From contig NZ_JBBMXV010000003.1 in NCBI RefSeq assembly GCF_037996645.1, positions 1-64,000 on the forward strand: a DNA stretch of 64,000 nt, given 5' to 3'. Below, one piece after another: positions 1 to 8,108 of this stretch. Both the position numbers and the translations under genes were made by a program. Each line of letters starts with the position of its first letter. Positions within the stretch are counted from its first letter, which is position 1. The notes below the pieces were generated by a model. The model was given only the letters and a program-made list of their open reading frames with translations, was not told the origin of the DNA and did not search any database. The DNA comes from Halalkalicoccus tibetensis (GTDB lineage Archaea; Halobacteriota; Halobacteria; Halobacteriales; Halalkalicoccaceae).

Positions 1-492
1 ATCCTGAAGGGGCGCGGCGCGAGCGCGAACCACATCAGTATCGCCTTCGCGGGCGAGGGTCAGGACATCGACACGGGCGCGAAGGTGTATCACAACGCTC
101 CGAACACCAACTCGACGATCGAGTCCAAATCGATCTCGAAAGATGGCGGGCGGACCAACTATCGCGGACTCGTCCACATCTCGGACGGGGCGCACGATTC
201 GTCGACGGCAGTCGAGTGTGACGCCTTGATGTTCGACAACGAGTCGATCTCGGACACGATGCCGTACATGGAGATCAACGAGTCGAAGGTCGACGTCGCC
301 CACGAGGCGACGGTGGGCAAGATCGGCGACGAGGACGTCTTCTACCTCCAGTCGCGTGGTCTGGACGACGACGACGCCAAACAGATGATCGTTTCGGGGT
401 TCATCGAGCCGATTACGGAAGAGCTGCCCATCGAGTACGCCGTCGAGCTCAACCGGCTCATCGAGCTCGAGATGGAAGGCAGTCTGGGCTGA
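1..492 (+). CDS. sufB: Fe-S cluster assembly protein SufB, C-terminal part (5' end outside window)
   Basis: The frame is open from base 1 to a TGA at 490-492, giving the last 163 residues. SufB is a scaffold subunit of the SufBCD complex, which builds Fe-S clusters in the cytoplasm. The stretch [15 protein letters not shown] and the terminal MIVSGFIEP...[18 protein letters not shown] are characteristic of SufB rather than SufD, whose C-terminus differs. A sufD often follows sufB in haloarchaea, but trpB follows here, so any sufD must lie upstream or elsewhere. SufB identity is strong; only the C-terminal beta-helix end and helical tail are visible. Confidence 0.9.
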   Translation: MLKGRGASANHISIAFAGEGQDIDTGAKVYHNAPNTNSTIESKSISKDGGRTNYRGLVHISDGAHDSSTAVECDALMFDNESISDTMPYMEINESKVDVAHEATVGKIGDEDVFYLQSRGLDDDDAKQMIVSGFIEPITEELPIEYAVELNRLIELEMEGSLG

Positions 493-550
493 TCGCCCGG
501 GTCCGAGCTCGTTTTTCGCGTTTTTCATTTCCCGAGCGGGTAGCCAAGGG

Positions 551-562
551 TGTCCTTTATGC
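551..562 (+). promoter_or_regulatory. Putative TATA box for trpB
   Basis: CCTTTATGC lies about 25-30 bases before the ATG at 585, the spacing expected for a leaderless haloarchaeal transcript. Inferred from position and AT content only. Confidence 0.4.
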
Positions 563-584
563 GCTCCGAGGAGAACCCTCGGGT

Positions 585-1736
585 ATGTCGACGGGAGATT
601 TCGAGGGATACGGCGGCCGACACGTCCCCGAGGCGCTCGAGGGACCGCTCTCGGAGCTGGCCGAGGCCTACGACGAGGTCGGGAAGAGCGAGGGGTTCCA
701 GGAGGAGTTCCGGAGCTATCTCGAGGAGTTCGCGGGCCGGCCGACGCCGCTGTATCACGCGCGCAACCTGAGCGAGCGCTACGGTGCCGAGATCTACCTC
801 AAGCGCGAGGACCTCCTGCATGGCGGCGCCCACAAGATCAACAACTGCCTGGGCCAGGCCCTGCTGGCAAAGCGGGCAGGCCGCGAGCGCCTGATCGCCG
901 AGACGGGCGCCGGCCAGCACGGGGTCGCGACCGCGATGGTGGGCGCGCTGTTGGGCCTCGAAACGGAGATCTACATGGGCGAGAAGGACGTCGCCCGCCA
1001 GGAGATGAACGTCTTCCGGATGCGCTTGATGGGCGCGGAGGTCAACGAGGTCACTCGCGGCGGGGCCGGACTGGCGGATGCGGTCGACGCCGCCTTGGAG
1101 GACTTCGCCGAGAACGTCGCGGACACCCACTACCTCGTGGGCAGCGTGGTCGGCCCCGACCCGTTCCCGCGGATGGTCCGCGATTTCCAGTCGGTGATCG
1201 GCCGGGAGGCCCGCGAGCAGTTCCGCGAGCGAGTAGGTGAATTGCCCGACGCGGCGGTGGCCTGTGTGGGCGGCGGCTCGAACGCCATCGGGCTGTTTCA
1301 CGCCTTCCGCGACGACGACGTGGACTTCTACGGCGCGGAGGGCGGCGGCGAGGGCAGCGACTCGACGCGCCACGCCGCCCCGCTCGCGAAGGGCCGCGAC
1401 GACGTCCTCCACGGGATGCACACTCGAGTCCTCGACGAGGACGTCGAGGTCCACTCGGTCTCGGCGGGACTGGACTACCCCGGCGTCGGTCCCGAACACG
1501 CGATGTTCCGGGCGGTCGGGCGCTGCGAGTACACCGGCGTCACCGACGAGGCGGCGCTGGCGGCCTTCCGAGAGCTGAGCGAGGCCGAGGGGATCATCCC
1601 CGCCCTGGAATCGAGCCACGCGGTCGCGCGCGCGATCGAGCTGGCCGAGGAGGGCACCCACGAGACGATCCTCGTGAACCTCTCGGGTCGGGGCGATAAG
1701 GACATGGAGACCGCGGCCGAGCGCTTCTCGCTCTAG
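585..1736 (+). CDS. trpB: Tryptophan synthase beta chain (stand-alone copy)
   Basis: 383 residues, PLP-dependent, predicted to join indole (normally from TrpA) with L-serine to give tryptophan. The PLP lysine is K84 in GGAHKINN, the catalytic glutamate is E106 in ETGAGQHG, and the phosphate-binding GGGSNAIG loop lies near residue 229. The length and the HKINN and GGGSN motifs fit the TrpB1 type; the longer TrpB2 type is less likely. No trpA or trpC is nearby, although haloarchaeal trpB is usually in a trpCBA cluster, so this may be a paralogue or a dispersed copy. Its stop overlaps the convergent gene by 4 bases. Confidence 0.88.
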   Translation: MSTGDFEGYGGRHVPEALEGPLSELAEAYDEVGKSEGFQEEFRSYLEEFAGRPTPLYHARNLSERYGAEIYLKREDLLHGGAHKINNCLGQALLAKRAGRERLIAETGAGQHGVATAMVGALLGLETEIYMGEKDVARQEMNVFRMRLMGAEVNEVTRGGAGLADAVDAALEDFAENVADTHYLVGSVVGPDPFPRMVRDFQSVIGREAREQFRERVGELPDAAVACVGGGSNAIGLFHAFRDDDVDFYGAEGGGEGSDSTRHAAPLAKGRDDVLHGMHTRVLDEDVEVHSVSAGLDYPGVGPEHAMFRAVGRCEYTGVTDEAALAAFRELSEAEGIIPALESSHAVARAIELAEEGTHETILVNLSGRGDKDMETAAERFSL

Positions 1737-2107
1737 CGCAGCACGGAGCCGATGGCGCTCGCGAGCGCCTCGAAGTCCTGCATGCTGATGCCGTCGGTGG
1801 TGACGAGCACGCCCTCGCGGTCGGTCGTCAGGCGCACGAGGTAGCCGCCGTCGAACACCCGGATGGTGTAGCTGTAGTCGCCGAGCTCCGAGCCCGCGTA
1901 GGTGTCCTCGGTGAGCTGGAAGCCGCGCCACTCGTGGCCGATGAACGTCGAGAGGTCGGCGTCCTGCTCGAGGTCGCTCCTGAGGTAGAGCTGCTCGAAG
2001 TCGTCGCGCGTGAAGTAGGTGACCGACCGGAGGCTGTCGCCGATCGCGGTGCGACAGGTACGGACGATGTGGTCTGCGGTCTCGGGGTCGACGAGGTCTG
2101 CGGTCAT
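1733..2107 (-). CDS. Small conserved haloarchaeal protein, function unknown
   Basis: 124 residues, acidic, with no membrane segment or Cys motif. The ATG at 2107 was chosen because the upstream frame runs antisense through the next gene. The second half ([19 protein letters not shown], then a beta-rich FDGGYLVRL) looks like a compact alpha/beta fold, and the ending [14 protein letters not shown] is helical. I recognise it as a haloarchaea-specific type without an assigned role. It converges on trpB with a 4-base overlap and diverges from the SDR gene. Confidence 0.72.
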   Translation of the reverse strand: MTADLVDPETADHIVRTCRTAIGDSLRSVTYFTRDDFEQLYLRSDLEQDADLSTFIGHEWRGFQLTEDTYAGSELGDYSYTIRVFDGGYLVRLTTDREGVLVTTDGISMQDFEALASAIGSVLR

Positions 2108-2258
2108 GCCGGAAGGGGTCGGGCCAGCCACATAAACCCTTACAGTGACTGTGAAACAGTGGCACATGCGGTCGTGCAACGAGAAGGGGGACCCGGACCG
2201 GATAGGAACTGCCGCCACGCCAATCCTTTTGATCCTCGCTCGCGCGGGTAGGGCTGTC

Positions 2259-3050
2259 ATGGATCTACAGATCGAGGGCAACGCGGCGCTCGTCACGGCG
2301 TCCTCAAGCGGGCTGGGGAAGGCCTCCGCGAAGGCGCTCGCGCGCGAGGGCGCGAACGTCGTGATCAACGGACGCGACGAGGAACAACTGGAGGAGGCCC
2401 GCGAGGAGATCGAGGAGGTGGCCGAGGGCGAGGTCGTCGCCCAGCCGGGCGACCTGACCGACGCCGACGACATCGAGACGCTGGTCGAGACCACGGTAGA
2501 GGAGTTCGGCGGGCTCGACCACCTCGTGACCAGCGCGGGCGGGCCGCCCAGCGGGCCGTTCATGGAGACCGAGGAGGACGAGTGGTATCACGCCTACGAC
2601 CTGCTCGTGATGAGCGTCGTCCGCCTCGTGAAGGCGGCCGCCCCACATCTCGAGGAGGACGGCGGCGGCACGATCGTCACCATCACCTCCCGGAGCGTGA
2701 AGGAGGCGATCGACTCGCTGGTGCTCTCGAACTCGGTTCGGATGAGCGTCATCGGGCTCGAGAAGACCCTCTCCCAGGAGCTCGCGCCCGAGGTGCGCGC
2801 CAACGCGGTGTTACCGGGGCCCCACGAGACAGCGCGGATCCAGGAGTTGGTCGACCAGGCCGTCGAGCGGGGCGACTACGACTCCTACGAGGAGGGAATC
2901 GACGACTGGAGCGACGGCATTCCCCTCGAGCGGATCGGCGACCCCATCGAGCTCGGTGACACCGTCGCCTACCTCTCCTCGCCGCTTTCGGGCTTCGTCA
3001 ACGGCGTCTCGGTGCCGATCGACGGCGGGTCGGGGAGTTCGAACCTATGA
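2259..3050 (+). CDS. SDR-family oxidoreductase lacking the canonical YxxxK
   Basis: 263 residues with a Rossmann fold. The nucleotide-binding loop is TASSSGLG (13-20) instead of TGxxxGxG, and TSAGG (91-95) replaces NNAG. At the catalytic Tyr/Lys positions it has S157 and R161 (LSNSVR), so the classical YxxxK is absent. This matches the divergent 3-oxoacyl-ACP-reductase-like SDR subgroup with imperfect catalytic residues. Substrate unknown. The start is the ATG at 2259, with the AT-rich CAATCCTTTTGATCC about 30 bases upstream as a likely promoter. Its stop overlaps the cupin start (ATGA at 3047), the first link of a three-gene coupled operon with cupin and FAH proteins. Confidence 0.85.
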   Translation: MDLQIEGNAALVTASSSGLGKASAKALAREGANVVINGRDEEQLEEAREEIEEVAEGEVVAQPGDLTDADDIETLVETTVEEFGGLDHLVTSAGGPPSGPFMETEEDEWYHAYDLLVMSVVRLVKAAAPHLEEDGGGTIVTITSRSVKEAIDSLVLSNSVRMSVIGLEKTLSQELAPEVRANAVLPGPHETARIQELVDQAVERGDYDSYEEGIDDWSDGIPLERIGDPIELGDTVAYLSSPLSGFVNGVSVPIDGGSGSSNL

Positions 3051-3391
3051 AACACGTCGGGTTCGACGACGCCGAGAGCTACGAGCCCGAGGAGGGCTGG
3101 GGACGTCGGGCGCTCGCCGGCAGTGAGAAGTTCACCTTCGAGTGGTTCGAGAAGCCACCGGGCCACAGCTCGCCCATGCACGACCACGAGAACGAGCAGG
3201 TCTGCCTCTGTCTCGAGGGCGAGCTGGTCGTCCACACCGAGGAGGAGACGGTCACGCTGGGCGAGTACGACTCCGTCTGGCTCGACGCCTGGGAGTCCCA
3301 CCGCGTCGAGAACGCGGGCGAGGAGCGTGCCGTCGGCCTCGACGTCTTCGCGCCGGGGCGCTCGTTCGACTTCTGGACAGACCGCGAATGA
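3047..3391 (+). CDS. Single-domain cupin protein
   Basis: 114 residues forming one cupin barrel. Motif 1 is visible as G39...H45-D-H47...E50...G58, and motif 2 contributes H85, giving a plausible metal site of His45/His47/Glu50/His85. Such cupins are small metalloenzymes (isomerases, dioxygenases) or ligand-binding proteins; the substrate cannot be told. It overlaps the SDR gene upstream and the FAH gene downstream by 4 bases each (ATGA), so translational coupling is likely and the three proteins probably act in one small-molecule pathway. Confidence 0.85.
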   Translation: MKHVGFDDAESYEPEEGWGRRALAGSEKFTFEWFEKPPGHSSPMHDHENEQVCLCLEGELVVHTEEETVTLGEYDSVWLDAWESHRVENAGEERAVGLDVFAPGRSFDFWTDRE

Positions 3392-4200
3392 AGTATCTCG
3401 CACGCACCCAAGCGGGACGGGCGCTTCTGGGCGACGAGGAGGGGTTCGTCCCGCTGTCGGCCGCGGGGTTCGAGAGGGTTTCCGCGGCCCTCCCCGCCGC
3501 GGCGGCGGGCGAGCTTCCCGCCCCGAGCGAGCTCCCCGTTCGGCGCGTTCCCCGCGAGGGGATCGCGTTCGGGCTTCCGATCGCGCTGGAGGCGCTCGGG
3601 AAGTGCTGGGGGATCGGGCTGAACTACGAGGAGCACGCGGGCGACCTCGACGAGAATCGCCCGGAGGAGCCAGCGAGCTTCATGAAACCGAAAACGGCGG
3701 TGACGGGTCCCGGCGGTCCCGTTCGACTGCCGCCGACAGCGGAGACCGATCGGGTGACCGCCGAGGCCGAGCTCGGGGTCCTGCTCGGGCGGACCGGGAG
3801 CGACGTCGAGGAGCCCGACGACGCGATCGCGGGCTACCTGCCGGTGATCGACATGACCGCCGAGGACGTCCTCGAGCGCAACCCGCGCTTTCTCACGCGC
3901 GCGAAGAGCTTCGATACGTTCCTCGTGCTCGGGCCCGCGATCGCGGTCCCCGACTCGCCGCCCGAGTTCGGCGAACGGCGGGTCGCAACGGTGCGAAACG
4001 GCGAGGTCGTGGCCGAGAACCGGATGGCGAACATGCTGTTCTCGCCCCGCGAGCTCGCCGCCTTCCACTCGCGGGTGATGACGCTCGAGGCGGGGGATCT
4101 GATCTCGACTGGGACGCCCGGAGCGGGCGTCATCTCGGCGGGCGACGGGGTTCGCGCCGAGGTCGAAGGAATCGGGTCGGTCGACGCCGACGTCGTTTAA
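3388..4200 (+). CDS. Fumarylacetoacetate hydrolase (FAH) family protein
   Basis: 270 residues, the normal size for single-domain FAH enzymes, which use a divalent metal to cleave C-C bonds of, or isomerise or decarboxylate, beta-keto acids. Visible signature elements are GLNYEEHA (77-84), the acidic metal ligands E126 and E128 in EAELG and D155 in VIDMTAED, and the late STGTPGAG loop. It is the last gene of the SDR-cupin-FAH unit, starting inside the cupin stop. The set suggests degradation of an oxo-acid or aromatic ring-cleavage product, but the substrate is not identifiable. The stop overlaps the convergent DUF502 gene by 4 bases. Confidence 0.88.
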   Translation: MKYLARTQAGRALLGDEEGFVPLSAAGFERVSAALPAAAAGELPAPSELPVRRVPREGIAFGLPIALEALGKCWGIGLNYEEHAGDLDENRPEEPASFMKPKTAVTGPGGPVRLPPTAETDRVTAEAELGVLLGRTGSDVEEPDDAIAGYLPVIDMTAEDVLERNPRFLTRAKSFDTFLVLGPAIAVPDSPPEFGERRVATVRNGEVVAENRMANMLFSPRELAAFHSRVMTLEAGDLISTGTPGAGVISAGDGVRAEVEGIGSVDADVV

Positions 4201-4787
4201 TCGTCCGCGGGCGGGGCGGCAAGTTCGCCGCCCGGCCGGTTCTTGTCCCCGAAGCCGGCGCTCAGCAGCCGCGTCATCGCCTCCTCGACGGTCTCGTCGG
4301 TGAGCTCGACGGTCTCGGGTTCAACCTCGATCACGTAGCCCGTCGTGACGTTGGGGGCGGTCGGCATGAACAGGAGCAGGCGGCCGTCGTCGGTCGTCTT
4401 GCCGGTCTTGAACGCGGTCACGCGGGCGCCCATCCAGGTGGTGATTTTGACGGGCTCCTTGAGGTCGGTGTCGCCCGAGACGGCCGTTTCGACGGCGATC
4501 TGGGAGGCGTTGTAGACGACCCGGAGGATCGGAACGCGGTTGATCGCCGTGTCGAGCCAGCCGCTCGCGAGCGCGCCCCCGGCGGTGCGCGTCGCCACCC
4601 CGACGACCGCGACCGCGAGGGCGAAGACGGCGATGGTGGCGGCGACCCGAGCGAGGGGGTCCTCGATCACGCCGACCAGCGGGAGCCCCGCGATGAGGAG
4701 GAACAGCCAGCCGGTCGCGTACAGCGTCACCAGGAGCGGCACCAGGACGACGAGCCCGCTCCCCAGGTCGCGCTTCCACTCTGACAT
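4197..4787 (-). CDS. DUF502 family membrane protein
   Basis: 196 residues. Two hydrophobic segments near the N-terminus (about 11-35 and 45-68) are followed by a soluble domain with the family-typical LLFMPTAPNVTTGYVIEV. The N-terminus is MSEWKRDLGSGLVVLVPLLVT, as is usual for DUF502. The biochemical role of this family is unknown. It is monocistronic as far as visible and convergent with the FAH gene. Confidence 0.85.
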   Translation of the reverse strand: MSEWKRDLGSGLVVLVPLLVTLYATGWLFLLIAGLPLVGVIEDPLARVAATIAVFALAVAVVGVATRTAGGALASGWLDTAINRVPILRVVYNASQIAVETAVSGDTDLKEPVKITTWMGARVTAFKTGKTTDDGRLLLFMPTAPNVTTGYVIEVEPETVELTDETVEEAMTRLLSAGFGDKNRPGGELAAPPADD

Positions 4788-4892
4788 CGCGAGTGAGTAG
4801 CGCGCGGACCGTTATGAACGTGCTGGGCGAGGAAAAAGCACGAACGCAGATCGGGCGGAACGGTTTTGCTATCGGATCCAGTGCTCGAAGAC

Positions 4893-5108
4893 ATGCCCGG
4901 CGAGGTCGGGTCAGTACGAAGACGACTGGCCGTCGGAATCGTACTAGTCATCTGTGGTGCCGTTGCATCCGCAGCGGTCGGCGTTCGCCAACTGGGTCGG
5001 TTCGAGGTGACAGTGATGGTCGGTGGCATGATCGCCGCCAGCTGGGTGGTTTTACTCGTTATCGGAGTCGCTGTCGGTTACCAGCGAATTCGTGAGTGTC
5101 TGCGGTGA
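4893..5108 (+). CDS. Small two-helix membrane protein, unknown
   Basis: 71 residues from the ATG at 4893. Alternative in-frame TTG (4866) and GTG (4881) starts are less likely because TTTTGCTAT at 4863-4871 looks like a TATA box, which would give a leaderless mRNA starting at the ATG. Two transmembrane segments are visible (LAVGIVLVICGAVASAAVGV and MIAASWVVLLVIGVAVGY), separated by a short loop. Base composition is a little more AT-rich than its neighbours. No family recognised. Confidence 0.55.
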   Translation: MPGEVGSVRRRLAVGIVLVICGAVASAAVGVRQLGRFEVTVMVGGMIAASWVVLLVIGVAVGYQRIRECLR

Positions 5109-5124
5109 GGAAAACGGTAGTCGG

Positions 5125-5406
5125 TTACTCGCTGGCCGCGTCGACCCGGTCGGCCTGCTTCTCCAGATCGGCGGCGAGCGTCCGGGCCTGCTCGGCCGAC
5201 AGCGTCACCGAATCGGCGTGAGCGGGCAGGTTCTCGAGGTCGGTGTTGTCGAGTTCGAGTTCGAGCGAGACGTGGTCGGGGTCCTCGCGGGGCGCGGTGA
5301 CGTTGAGGATCGCGAGCGCCTCGTCCGTCCAGCCGTGGCCCTTCGCCTCGCCGTCGAGCAGGTCGAACGTCGTGTAGGCGTTGACCTTCATGATTCGGTC
5401 GGGCAT
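5125..5406 (-). CDS. Small haloarchaeal conserved protein (DUF6360-like)
   Basis: 93 residues starting MPDRIMKVNAYTTFDLLDG, an N-terminus I associate with the haloarchaeal DUF6360 family, though I cannot verify the accession here. The protein is soluble and acidic, ending in a helix (SAEQARTLAADLEKQADRV). It lies between the convergent small membrane protein and the upstream reductase on the same strand, separated from the reductase by about 70 bases. Function unknown. Confidence 0.75.
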   Translation of the reverse strand: MPDRIMKVNAYTTFDLLDGEAKGHGWTDEALAILNVTAPREDPDHVSLELELDNTDLENLPAHADSVTLSAEQARTLAADLEKQADRVDAASE

Positions 5407-5475
5407 GTCGGGACGAAGGCGAGGCAGACACTTAGCGGATGTGGAAAACGGGGCGGAACGGCGGAGCGACTGCCG

Positions 5476-7251
5476 TCAGTCGTCCGCGGACATCGGCGTG
5501 TCGTCGGGGTACGCCGGCGCGGGGCTGGAGTCGAGGTCGTCGTCCTCGGCGTAGGGGTACCAGGTCTGCTTCGTGTTGTGCATGTAGGGGTCCTCATACG
5601 AGGTCTCCTCGGGCTCGACGAGCGCCGAGAGCGTCTCCTCGTCGCGGTCGACGACGAACTCCCGGAAGGTCTCGCCGTCCTCGCGCTCGGCGGCGAAGCC
5701 CTCGACGAGGTTCGCGATCGCGCCGGGGACCTCGTCGGCGGGCACGCGCTGGGTGACCCAGTCGGCGAAGTTGGGGTTCTCGCCCAGCCCGCCGCCCAGG
5801 CCGATGTCGAGCGCTTCGACCGGTTCGCCGTCCTTGCGGGTCTTCATCCCCCGCAGCGAGACGTCGGCGATCTGGGGCTGAGCGCACGAAGCCGTACAGC
5901 CCGAGAGGTGGATGTGGAAGTCCTCGATGTCCTCGGGGAGCTCGACGTTCTCCTTGAGCCAGCGCGAGTAGCGCACCTGTCGGTTCTTCGTCTCGACGAT
6001 CGACAGCGAGCAGAACTCCGTACCCGTGCAGGCGATCGAGCCGCGCTGGAACGGGTGGGGATCGGGGCTGTACTCCGAGAGCAGGGGCTCGTCCAGGAGC
6101 CCGTCGAGGTTCTCCTCGGGGACGTCCGTGAGGATGACGTTCTGGCGCTGGGTGACGCGGGCCTCGCCGCTACCGTACTCGTCAGCGATGTCGGCGAGTT
6201 CGATCACCTCGTCGGCGCCCATCCGACCCACCAGCACGTTCAGGCCGACGTAGTAGTTCCCGTCCTTCTGCTCGTGGACGCCGACGTGGTCGGCGTGGCC
6301 GTGGGTCGTGCCGGCGTTGTACGAGTAGTTCTCGCGGAGGTCCTCGCCCGCGGTCTCGAGCTCGAAGTCGACGTAGTCCTCCTGGAGGACCTCGCGGAAC
6401 TTCTCGGGACCCCACTCGTCCATGAGGAATTTTATTCTAGCGTTGTAGCGGTTCTCGCGGTCGCCGTGGTCGCGAAACAGCGCGCTGATCCCGCCCGAGA
6501 CCTCCACTGCTCGTTCGGGCGTCGCGAAGACGTCGATGTTCTTCGCGAAGCGGGGCTCGTTTCGCGCCAGCCCGCCGCCGACGCGGATGTTGAACCCTTC
6601 GACCGTCTCGCCGTCGATCTCCTTCTCGGCGGGTTCGAGCGCCAGGTCGTTGATGTCGCCCTGGCCACAGCCCTCGTCGCAGCCCGTCACCGAGACCTTC
6701 CACTTGCGGGGGAGGTTCGAGTGCTCCTCGTTGCCCTTGAACGTGTCGTGGAGCTCGTGGATGGTGTCGAGCGCGTCGACGTGCTCGTTCTTGTCCTTGC
6801 CGGCGACCGGACAGCCGACGATGTTCCGCCAGGAGTCCCCACACGCCTGGATCGTCGAGAGGCCCGCCTCCTCGAGCTCGTCCCAGATGTCGGGGACGTC
6901 CTCGATGTTGATCCAGTGGAGCTGGATCGCCTGCCGCGTGCTGTAGTCCGCCCAACCGTTGCCGAACTCGGGGTTCTCGGCGGGGCCGGTCGAGTACTTC
7001 TTTGCGACCTCGCCGATCGCCCGGAGCTGGCCGGGCTCGAGCACGCCGTTGGGCGGGCCGATCCGCATCATGAAGTAGCTCTCCTGGCCGGCGCGCTGGT
7101 GGTACAGCCCGTACCACTTGAAGCGCTCGAACCAGGCGTCGTGTTCGTCGTCCGGGATCGCGTCCCAGCCCTCCTCGGCGAACCGCTCCATGTGGTCTCG
7201 GATCTCCATCCCGTAGACCTCGTCCTTCCACTCCTCGGTATCGGTCGGCAT
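5476..7251 (-). CDS. nirA: Ferredoxin-dependent nitrite (or sulfite) reductase
   Basis: 591 residues from the ATG at 7251; an earlier in-frame start would add 11 residues of non-conserved leader. It has two tandem sulfite-reductase-type half domains. The siroheme/4Fe-4S cysteines are C408 and C414 (CTGTEFC) and C452 and C456 (GCTASC). The N-terminal half keeps a vestigial Cys pair at C191/C195. It would reduce nitrite to ammonium (or sulfite to sulfide) with six electrons from ferredoxin in the cytoplasm. The C-terminal extension ending in DDTPMSADD is acidic and low-complexity. No nitrate reductase, nitrate transporter or cys gene is adjacent, so the substrate choice is inferred from the family. 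Confidence 0.85.
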   Translation of the reverse strand: MPTDTEEWKDEVYGMEIRDHMERFAEEGWDAIPDDEHDAWFERFKWYGLYHQRAGQESYFMMRIGPPNGVLEPGQLRAIGEVAKKYSTGPAENPEFGNGWADYSTRQAIQLHWINIEDVPDIWDELEEAGLSTIQACGDSWRNIVGCPVAGKDKNEHVDALDTIHELHDTFKGNEEHSNLPRKWKVSVTGCDEGCGQGDINDLALEPAEKEIDGETVEGFNIRVGGGLARNEPRFAKNIDVFATPERAVEVSGGISALFRDHGDRENRYNARIKFLMDEWGPEKFREVLQEDYVDFELETAGEDLRENYSYNAGTTHGHADHVGVHEQKDGNYYVGLNVLVGRMGADEVIELADIADEYGSGEARVTQRQNVILTDVPEENLDGLLDEPLLSEYSPDPHPFQRGSIACTGTEFCSLSIVETKNRQVRYSRWLKENVELPEDIEDFHIHLSGCTASCAQPQIADVSLRGMKTRKDGEPVEALDIGLGGGLGENPNFADWVTQRVPADEVPGAIANLVEGFAAEREDGETFREFVVDRDEETLSALVEPEETSYEDPYMHNTKQTWYPYAEDDDLDSSPAPAYPDDTPMSADD

Positions 7252-7342
7252 GGATACCGGTTGTCCTCCCACGCCTAAACCCACCGCCCTCTCGTCAACG
7301 GTGGCCGGTGCTCGGGGTTACCGGAGAATGCTGCCGCCAGTG

Positions 7343-7651
7343 TCAGGCGGGCCTGACGCTGTGTTCGCGCGAGGGATCGACGGGGACGAACCGACCGTCC
7401 TCGACGTGGCCGATCGTGAGCCAGCCCATCGAACCCCGTTCCCCGCAGGTGATGCAGTGGCCGACCGCGCGGACCTCGACCGCGTCGCCGTTCGGGCGGA
7501 CCTCGAAGAAGGCCTCGAGCAGTACGTCCGCGGTCTCACACTCACAGAACTCGTGCTCGGAGAGCCGCCAGAGGTCGCTGACGCCGACCTCCCGGGAGTC
7601 GTCGACGCTGATCCACGCCCCGTCGTCGAGGATCCGAACTGGAACGTCCAT
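7343..7651 (-). CDS. Conserved haloarchaeal protein with paired cysteines
   Basis: 102 residues. CECETADVLL gives a C-x-C pair and HCITCGERG gives a C-x2-C pair, a spacing compatible with one zinc site. The rest is beta-rich (FFEVRPNGDAVEVRAVGHC). The start at 7651 gives the conserved-looking MDVPVRILDDGAWISVDD. It is upstream of the nitrite/sulfite reductase on the same strand, with a 91-base gap, so a functional link is possible but unproven. Function unknown. Confidence 0.7.
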   Translation of the reverse strand: MDVPVRILDDGAWISVDDSREVGVSDLWRLSEHEFCECETADVLLEAFFEVRPNGDAVEVRAVGHCITCGERGSMGWLTIGHVEDGRFVPVDPSREHSVRPA

Positions 7652-7830
7652 ACCGGGACTACGCCCGCCGGCCCCTTAGCCCATCGGCCCGCGCAAGGCG
7701 TACCGACCCTGATGACGGGTGGTTTCGGGACAACCGCACGAGGGCAGCCGTTCGGCGATGATTTCGGCGACAGAGATAGGGACAACAATCCCCGGTATGT
7801 GGGAGTTGGGGTAGGGCTTGACCCTGCACG

Positions 7831-7842
7831 CGGGTCTATACG
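7831..7842 (+). promoter_or_regulatory. Putative TATA box upstream of two coupled micro-ORFs
   Basis: GGGTCTATACG is centred about 26 bases before the ATG at 7863/7866. This is the spacing for a leaderless transcript beginning at that codon. Confidence 0.45.
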
Positions 7843-7862
7843 CGACCCTCACGAACGGGAGG

Positions 7863-7946
7863 ATGATGACACGGAACCGCGACGAGGAACGCCAGCACGC
7901 CCCGGCGGATGTCGCACCGGAACTCCACGAGGGGGGCGAACGATGA
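7863..7946 (+). CDS. 27-codon micro-ORF, possibly leaderless
   Basis: ATGATGACACGG... encodes MMTRNRDEERQHAPADVAPE followed by LHEGGER and a TGA at 7944-7946. The TGA overlaps the ATG of the next small gene (ATGA at 7943). A TATA-like CTATA sits about 26 bases upstream, placing transcription start at or next to this ATG. The peptide is charged and resembles no family I know. It may be a real micro-protein or a translated leader that delivers ribosomes to the downstream ORF. Confidence 0.35.
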   Translation: MMTRNRDEERQHAPADVAPELHEGGER

Positions 7947-8062
7947 GCGACGAGAAACGCGACGACGAGCATCTCGCGGACATCGAGGAGGGCGCCGGCT
8001 GTACCGAGATCTGGGAGCACCTCTCGGAGAAACGCGAGCGCGAGCGCGACCAGTCCGACTAG
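7943..8062 (+). CDS. 39-residue conserved haloarchaeal protein
   Basis: MSDEKRDDEHLADIEEGAGC followed by TEIWEHLSEKRERERDQSD. It is very acidic and helical with a single Cys, and is a small-protein type I have seen in other haloarchaea. It is coupled by ATGA to the preceding 27-codon ORF, with GGGGGGCGA just upstream as a possible weak ribosome-binding site. It lies about 45 bases before the next gene on the same strand. Function unknown. Confidence 0.6.
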   Translation: MSDEKRDDEHLADIEEGAGCTEIWEHLSEKRERERDQSD

Positions 8063-8108
8063 CCCGTTCGGCGACGACGTTTTGAGGGCGGGAACTAACG
8101 GGTAAGTA

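Noticed and set aside
3079-4068. Long minus-strand open frames antisense to the cupin and FAH genes
   Set aside because: High GC gives long shadow frames; the plus-strand products have clear cupin and FAH motifs and ATGA coupling, and the antisense products have Arg/Gly/Pro-rich, family-less sequences.
5092-7278. 728-codon plus-strand open frame across the reductase gene
   Set aside because: It is the antisense shadow of the nitrite/sulfite reductase, whose siroheme-cluster cysteines are unmistakable on the minus strand.
7700-7800. Possible C/D-box small RNA with TGATGA-like and CTGA-like words
   Set aside because: The boxes do not match consensus together at correct spacing, and no guide region could be tied to rRNA or tRNA.
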